Shown here: piece after piece, positions 58,440 to 64,000 of the stretch
Layout: the number at the start of each line of letters is the position of its first letter
Position numbering within the stretch: the stretch's first letter is position 1
Position numbers and translations under genes: made by a program
NCBI GenBank assembly: GCA_935421135.1
Contig: OW285193.1
Location: 9,836,099-9,900,098, forward strand
Direction of reading: 5' to 3'
Origin: Bugulina stolonifera
Taxonomy: Eukaryota; Bryozoa; Gymnolaemata; Cheilostomatida; Bugulidae
Length of the DNA stretch: 64,000 nt
Notes under the pieces: model-generated
What the model was told of the DNA's origin: nothing
What the model saw: the letters and a program-made list of their open reading frames with translations, nothing else
Database searches by the model: none

Positions 58440-59040
58440 GAGGGCTTCAGAGTCAGTGTGATGGCCAAGGATTATACCAGAGATAAGGGAGAAAGTGAAA
58501 AAATTCGAAATATGTGCAAAAAATAGGAAGTTCGCTAACCAACCACTGAAAGTATCAGGTTTACCAGTGGGACCATAAGAGGAATTGGGGGGACAGACTT
58601 GTTTTAATTTGAAGGGGTAAACTTTATTGTTGTTGTTGGTTGCTATTCTAGATGGATTGTGATATCGGGAATAGAGAGGCAAACAGTGGAGAGGTAATTG
58701 AAATGCTAAAAACTATGATTGCTAGGTTTGGCAATCTCTCATGGTTAAGGACAGGCAATGGTCCCTGTTTTGCATGTAGCTCAAGAGAGTTTAAAGGTTA
58801 TACAGAGCAAGTAGGAACTACGCATGAAACCAGTAGTCCACCATACCTGCAGAGCAATTAGGGCGGTAGAAAGGACGGTTCAAGCTGCTAAGGGGTTTTG
58901 GAGAAAGAACCTGGGCAGTGTGGGAAAATTCCCTGCATATAGAAACACAAAATTAAGACCAGGTTACAGTCCAGCCCAATTATGTTTAAGAAGATCGATA
59001 AGGGTGGGTCTGGCAAGGATAGTCGACCACGAGAAGTTTA
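58440..59040 (+). pseudogene. Integrase remnant of the gypsy-type element
   Basis: A zinc-finger-like start (WPRIIPEIREKVKKFEIC, about 58460-58520) and the catalytic core end (ERTVQAAKGFWRKNLG, then YRNTKLRPGYSPAQL near 58870-58985) are clear. In between, the equivalent of the DNGP motif appears as GNGPCF near 58755-58770 with the Asp replaced by Gly. Many stops. Confidence 0.7.
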
Positions 59041-59680
59041 GAGCTAAATACTGTATACGGGAGCAAACTTAGGGATGGAGCCAGATTTAAATGATAGGAT
59101 GAGGGTAAGAAAGGGGTGATCTGGCAGTGGAAGATGAAGTCTGGATAAAAATGTCTAATCAGGATTATGGGCTAGAGACTAGGGTAATTGGCAGAGTCGA
59201 GGAACCAGTCAGTTATTTAGTGCGAGTAGGTAGGGCATTTATTAGGAGAAATTGAAAACAAACCTTTGACACTAATTCCAGCAGGTGACAGTGAGACGGA
59301 AGGAGAGGGAGACGATGAAGAAGTGAATATACATGTAGATCAGGACAGGTTGCTGGGATCAGGGGATAGTTGGTAGCCGAAGGACATGAGGTTGCTCAAG
59401 GAACATGAATGCCAAAGGAACCAAGACAGGACAGACCAATAACATGTGAAAGAAGTTCAAAAGGACGAAACATACCAAAGTAACAGAGGCAAGCAGGGGT
59501 AGTGACAAGAACAGGGATGGTGAGTAGGCCCAAACTTAAATACAGAAACTATGCAGCATATATGGAGTCAAAGAGAGTATGGAGCTAAGGAAAGAAAAAG
59601 GGGGCAGTTGTAGGCAAAGCTAGTTGCCGTAAGGAGAAACATAAGTAAACGCAAACACATAAGTAACTCGCTGAGAAGAC

Positions 59681-59703
59681 AGAGAAAGGGGAAAAGACGG
59701 GGA
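59681..59703 (+). promoter_or_regulatory. Polypurine tract
   Basis: AGAGAAAGGGGAAAAGACGG plus GGA, almost pure purine with a single C, immediately left of the 3' LTR; the usual primer site for plus-strand synthesis in LTR elements. Confidence 0.75.
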
Positions 59704-59895
59704 TAGTATTGGTAGTTAGGGTGGAGGGAGAGGCTAAGGCTAAGGGTGTGAGCAGCATTTATAAGAATAGCTGGGAGATTGCTAGAGATTAAGGTGAAGA
59801 GGGCACTTAATAGTTGAGAGTGAAGGAGAGAGGGATGCGAGACTAACTAACAGTACAGGAGAAGGATTACTAAGCTCGTGAGTACAGACATTAAA
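59704..59895 (+). repeat. 3' long terminal repeat
   Basis: Partner of 56451-56637. It begins near TAGTATTGGTAG, so the canonical TG start has mutated, and is followed by the GCTAC target duplication. Confidence 0.75.
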
Positions 59896-60071
59896 GCTAC
59901 TAAGTAGAGAATTGGTATCTCCACCAAGTCCACCTATTTCCTCTTTATTCTCTACAATAACCTACTCACAATTGCTACAACGTAGCACATTGATACGGTG
60001 TGTGAAGGCCTATTCAAGTGAATTAACCTTCCCATTGAACATTGCACAACACACCATCAAAATATCATTTT

Positions 60072-60259
60072 ATGTACACTTACTTATTTGCATGTACTTA
60101 CATTATTTGCTTCCTTGTCTTTCTGCATCTAACAGGTAAAAAGTAGCCTATATTGGGTGCGCGCTATTAGTGGATACTATTTGCTCTATACAGGTCCAAG
60201 TAAGCGCACGCATTTGTTGTGAGCCTGCAAATATAACACTAAGAAATATCGGGTGATAG
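60072..60259 (+). repeat. Direct repeat flanking a gypsy fragment, copy 1
   Basis: It shares TCTTTCTGCATC, TATTGGGTGC, GCCTGCAAATATAAC and CTAAGAAATATCGG with 60434-60601, in order and orientation. It may be an LTR or 3' segment of another gypsy family. Confidence 0.65.
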
Positions 60260-60288
60260 CGATAGCATCGGTGCGGGTCTGTGAAAAG

Positions 60289-60430
60289 TTTGAATATTAT
60301 TTAGTGGCTAGGGAATTTCTACTAGAAACAGATCACAGGTCATTGGTGGAATTACTAGGGCAAGCTGATATGATTTGGCTGCATTGCAGGTCCAACTGTT
60401 CAAATGAAGGATGATGGGGTTCCACTATAG
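60289..60430 (+). pseudogene. Second gypsy RNase H fragment
   Basis: It resembles 58018-58160 of the neighbouring element (EFLLETDHRSLVELL-type block, then a VQLFK-like block) but is broken. It lies between the two direct repeats 60072-60259 and 60434-60601, so it belongs to a separate, heavily deleted copy. Confidence 0.7.
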
Positions 60431-60433
60431 AGT

Positions 60434-60601
60434 GATGTACACTTTATGTGCACTTACTTACTTTGTCTTTCTGCATCCAACAGTAACATGAACATGTATA
60501 TTGGGTGCAAGCTATTTGCTTCAGACAGGTTCAATTGTTGTAAGATATACATGTAGCTTGTGGGCCTGTAAATATAACCCTAAGAAATATCGGTTAATAG
60601 C
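60434..60601 (+). repeat. Direct repeat flanking a gypsy fragment, copy 2
   Basis: Partner of 60072-60259, slightly shorter. Confidence 0.65.
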
Positions 60602-61261
60602 ATACATGTTACCTCACAGAGCATCTGCTCCTAGTATTAATAGAATATTATTATTTTAAATATTACAGTTCAAATGTTGTTCTTCAGTTAGGCCAAATGG
60701 CATGTTGTTCTTCAATATTAAAATATTCATTATAGACCAGAGTAAAAATTATCTTAATTCAAGTGCAAAGAAGTGACTGTACTTACAACTGTTCATATGC
60801 AACCATGGTACCTATCATAGTATGATAGCTTCTTCTTGGGTGTTCTTCTTATATACGTGTAGCTGCAATGGAAACGGGTAGTTATTCCTTGTCCAAGCTT
60901 TTACAAATTCAGAGAAGCTACTGAATCAATAATTGTTCACATTATCAAAATTTACAGCTAGGTCTTGATCCTTGGGTCATAGCTTTATTGCTCTCAAATA
61001 GGAATTCATACTGAGTGTTAGACTATTGGTGTTAAGACAGTACTAGGCTATTATTTTTGTTTTCGTAAAAAGATCCCAATACACCATACGGGAATACTGT
61101 AAGCAATTTCAAGTAATGAAACAGTAATATTGAGATTCAAAGCTTGAACATTAAGCCTCAGAGACAATATTTTTTGGATTGATGAAACGGCTTACTCTGA
61201 AAGCACATAACTATTTCAGTGAATTGCTTGCAAAATTATAGTCTACATGTAACTTACAGAA

Positions 61262-61787
61262 ATGAATAATGATGACGCTGCTCCAATGAGAGTTGAAAAA
61301 TTGGAAAATGAGTCAAAATTAAATGCTCTAGTATTACCTGTCAAGATAAAATTACTAGCCCATACTCACATTTTCCAAGCAAGGAGTAAGAGTACTCCTT
61401 GTTTCAAGGTAAATAGTAATATTAGGTGTACATCTTACCTACATGTATATTTAGAGATCATTGTGAATTTCTCAGCAGGCCTTGACATTTCTAACGGACA
61501 TTTTCAAATTATATCCAGCTTTTAACCTCTAACCTTAATTTTTAGTTATTTGAAGCTTTATATTATAGACAAACAATTTATATACATTTGTAGTTGTAGA
61601 AGATATTCTGTAGATATGGAAATCCAGTACTTTTTTATACCAGTGATATTGGTGTTCTCAGGTCATAGCAGAAGTTCATAAGTTTACGGTGGAAATGGTG
61701 GAAATGTGGCAGGAGTTGTGCTTCCCCAGCAATTGTTTACTGCCTTATCATAAAATCCATAACTCATTCACTGAGTCATATAATTAG
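61262..61787 (+). CDS. Two-exon start of an unrecognised gene
   Basis: ATG at 61262, two bases after an acceptor-like AG (acttacAG), opens 49 codons to a GTAAAT donor (61408). It continues in phase 0 at 61662 after a good acceptor (ggtgttctcAG) for 41 codons to TAG at 61785. The first exon is charged (MNNDDAAPMRVEKLENESK); the second begins VIAEVHKFTVEMVEMWQEL and looks helical. The 61785 stop may not be the real end, because a donor inside the second exon could lead to later exons. The Trp-Gln-Glu-Leu pattern distantly recalls PRC1/Ase1 N-termini, but I do not claim it. Confidence 0.45.
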
Positions 61788-62202
61788 AGTAATGTGTATT
61801 ATGCTTTACAAATAATATGATAAGGCTAGTAGTTCAGAAGTGTACAAAGATTGTTTTTTTCTGCCAAGCAAAGTTTTTACTCACAGTGTCAGTGAATGCG
61901 GTATCCTGTTCTTGTAGACATCATAGTTTAACCATCCTTTTCCCTAGATCTAGATTGAAGCCAGTGGTCATGACAGATCCATATTCAGTTGTGAATCCCT
62001 ATACCGCAAAGAAATGCATGCAGGCTTTTGACTGTGAGGGATAATGCATAAGTTAGACTACTTGTGTAATACAAAAGGGAAAATCACAGTATAATGCACA
62101 GAGGAAATTGGTGAGAAAATTATGTTATAAAATTGGATTATAGGAGGACACTTCTGTTTCTTTTATAGTACAAGAAAGTAGTTACTCAATACAGTATTAT
62201 AG

Positions 62203-62291
62203 ACATAATGCCTACAACGACCTTATTTTACACAACTGCTGCAAACAGATCACCAAAGCCAACCAAATATTCCCCCATACAAGTCATTATG
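62203..62291 (+). CDS. Isolated candidate exon
   Basis: The acceptor tattatAG precedes an open 29-codon stretch (HNAYNDLILHNCCKQITKAN...), and the donor GTATAC follows. It enters with one base and leaves with one base over. It lies downstream of the 61.3-61.8 kb exons, but a connecting junction in phase was not found. Another possible exon at 63369-63410 (GTAAGA donor) does not join in phase either. Confidence 0.35.
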
Positions 62292-62412
62292 GTATACATG
62301 TAAGTATATCAGTTCTGCTATATTTGTACCAGCTTTAGTGGATATCAGTCATTAGACCATTAGACATAGTAAAACTATGATACAGCTGGCAAACTGGGAA
62401 TAGTGCATGAGT

Positions 62413-62545
62413 TACATCACTGCCAATGGTTGGAAGGCAATTCCTAGACTGTCATAAAGTGATTATAAATAGGACACAAGGACGAAAAACATTGATGCCT
62501 ATAAATAGGACACTAGTATCCAAATATAGTGTTTTAGTCATTTTT
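62413..62545. repeat. Dispersed repeat, inverted partner of 52655-52860
   Basis: Contains CCTAGACTGTCATAAAGTGA and TTGATGCCTATAAATAGGAC, the reverse complements of blocks in the 52.7-kb copy. Confidence 0.75.
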
Positions 62546-64000
62546 AAAACAAGGAATTAATGAATTTTTGCCACCAACACAGATATACATGTCATATATT
62601 ATTATCTCATTATGAGGGTGTTATAACATTTTTCCTTTTTGCCAGGAGATCTGTTTCAGAAATTATAGTCATTTTTACTCAATAATATCTACTACTGTGT
62701 TTCTTACGATGTACATATACACTAGAATGTGTAAACTATAGCTAGGAGTTTTATACTGTAAACATGATTAGGGACTATACAATGTACTACACCTGAATAT
62801 TGTACTTTGTTTATAGGAATTGATTCATATACAATGTACATGACTTGTAGCCTATAACTTACTGTTTCTCGTGATTAGTACAAAATGTGAACATTTTTTC
62901 TGGAACACCACATAGATTTTACATACAATATATGTATATCAATGCTATATTCACTTCATGGAACATGAAAGGTGGTAGAATTTAATGTGAATATTAGCTG
63001 CCATTAAAATTTCCATCAGACTCTGAGATGACTGTATAATTTCTGCTTTGTGTTGGGCATACATGATGGCTTGTATTTAATAAATTGTCATATAATACCG
63101 TGTAAACTGTAAGTATATAACATCTTGTTTGTTAGCAAAGCTCAAGCAGATGTTATGTACATTTTCACTAAATGTAGGCATTGTTGTGTTACATAAGCCC
63201 ACGAGTACACCAGTTGTACAATATGGAAGAGTTTATTTGTTCCCCAAACCCTGAACATCTTGTTCATTTATTACATAATTAGGGAGACATTAGTTGCATT
63301 CAAATAACATGGGAGCTCTCTATATTAGCAGGTGCTTGGTGTATACTAATTCATTTCACGGGTGCAGGCGCTATATGAAGGCTCAATACAGAAAGCAGCA
63401 ACAGTACTTGGTAAGAACTGTTCAACATCTTAAAACATGGAATTTTAGGTGGATTTCATTCTACTTTTCATAATCCATCTACATTGTATCAGTTTTGTGT
63501 TGTAGGTTATATAGAAAGAACACAATGTCTTTTATTGCGTTGTCAGTTCGATTTTATAGCATTTTGTTTGATCTAAAGTTTGATGACATTGTTAACTTAG
63601 AGGCTAGACATGATGTTAAATCGAAGTCTTGAGATAACACTCACAAGTAGACCTACATGTAATCTAGCGAGATGTAAAACGAAGCAAATACCTCAGGATC
63701 ATAGCATAACAAACTGGGAGAACTCATGGTCTATGAACAACACATGAGTTCCTTCATTTTGTTACTCGATGGATCTTCGATCTGCTGCCCTATGTACATC
63801 TAGAATATGTCGTAGTATTTGCAAATGAACCTATTAGGATGTTCATGCCAGAACTGAAATATGCTACATATGAGGTCCTACTCGAGGAATACTAATATAG
63901 TACAGTGTTGTTCTAATAAAGCAGCAGTTTCATTGACTAACTGAATCGGCTAGCTCATGGTTTGTTAGTCACACATGAGTTAGGTGATTCGGTTCGCCGA
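62546..64000. other. Mostly unassigned right edge
   Basis: Apart from a possible small exon at 63369-63410 with a cgggtgcAG acceptor and a GTAAGA donor (two frames open), I see no gene. The last 80 bp contain a loose inverted repeat (aactgaatcgg ... gattcggtt). Confidence 0.35.

Larger units (their letters stand above)
56451..59895 (+). mobile_element. Degenerate Ty3/gypsy-type LTR retrotransposon
   Basis: A complete LTR structure is visible: 5' LTR 56451-56637, putative primer-binding site from 56638 (TGGTGTCAG), polypurine tract at 59681-59703, 3' LTR 59704-59895, and the 5-bp target duplication GCTAC at 56446-56450 and 59896-59900. The element is only about 3.45 kb, shorter than typical gypsy elements, so the interior has deletions; protease was not seen. 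In order I can read remnants of gag (about 56760-56910), reverse transcriptase (57240-57720), RNase H (57840-58205) and integrase (58440-59040), all broken by many stops and frame changes. It cannot encode its own proteins. Superfamily assignment rests on the RT-RNase H-integrase order and residues. Confidence 0.85.

Noticed and set aside
61952..62044. An exon after ttttccctAG ending in a stop at 62042-62044
   Set aside because: The acceptor is good and the frame is open, but its phase does not match the preceding exons at 61262-61787, so I could not place it in a gene.

Overview
This window looks like nuclear DNA from an invertebrate animal, plausibly an early-branching marine one such as a demosponge; the species assignment is inference. 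The sequence is AT-rich, and the palindromic string TACATGTA recurs throughout. No long uninterrupted genes occur except one transposon gene. Coding sequence is instead split into exons of about 30-150 bp with GT...AG borders and matching phases. Gene models here were built by reading splice borders and phases by eye; there is no transcript or database evidence, and most products are not recognised.

Layout. 1-960 is a CTA/CTG trinucleotide array. 3.2-5.1 kb and 9.46-11.27 kb are two diverged copies of one repeat. Between and after them lie two minus-strand multi-exon genes (6.9-9.2 kb; 11.4-18.4 kb). The second gene hosts, inside its introns, a tRNA-derived SINE with a perfect 17-bp target duplication, a 3.2-kb DNA transposon with terminal inverted repeats and an apparently intact two-exon transposase-like gene of 668 codons, and a 186-bp foldback MITE. 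A second MITE lies near 18 kb. A small plus-strand four-exon gene model occupies 21.4-23.2 kb. A few isolated exon candidates lie at 26.9-27.4 kb.

29.4-41.2 kb is a tandem segmental duplication with a period near 5.5 kb. Each unit carries a minus-strand gene built from repeated short exon cassettes. The 29.4-33.7 kb copy is the most intact; the others have lost splice sites or frame. 42.8-49.7 kb is a well-resolved minus-strand gene of 13 joined exons (376 codons) that ends in a conventional 107-codon last exon. It contains a duplicated exon, a 47-nt intron and a relic retropepsin in one intron.

55.8-60.6 kb is a retroelement graveyard: a LINE reverse-transcriptase tail, then a degenerate 3.4-kb Ty3/gypsy-type element with ~190-bp LTRs, 5-bp target duplications, primer-binding site, polypurine tract and recognisable gag, RT, RNase H and integrase remnants, then further gypsy pieces. 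61.3-62.3 kb holds plus-strand exon candidates. The rest (about 18.5-21.4, 23.2-26.9, 49.7-54.4, 62.3-64 kb) shows nothing I could support.

The transposons do not act with the genes; they are intronic passengers. The most notable items are the intact intronic DUF7869-like transposon, the cassette-exon gene array with a repeated PP1-docking-like motif, and a perfect 61-bp-arm palindrome beside an exon.
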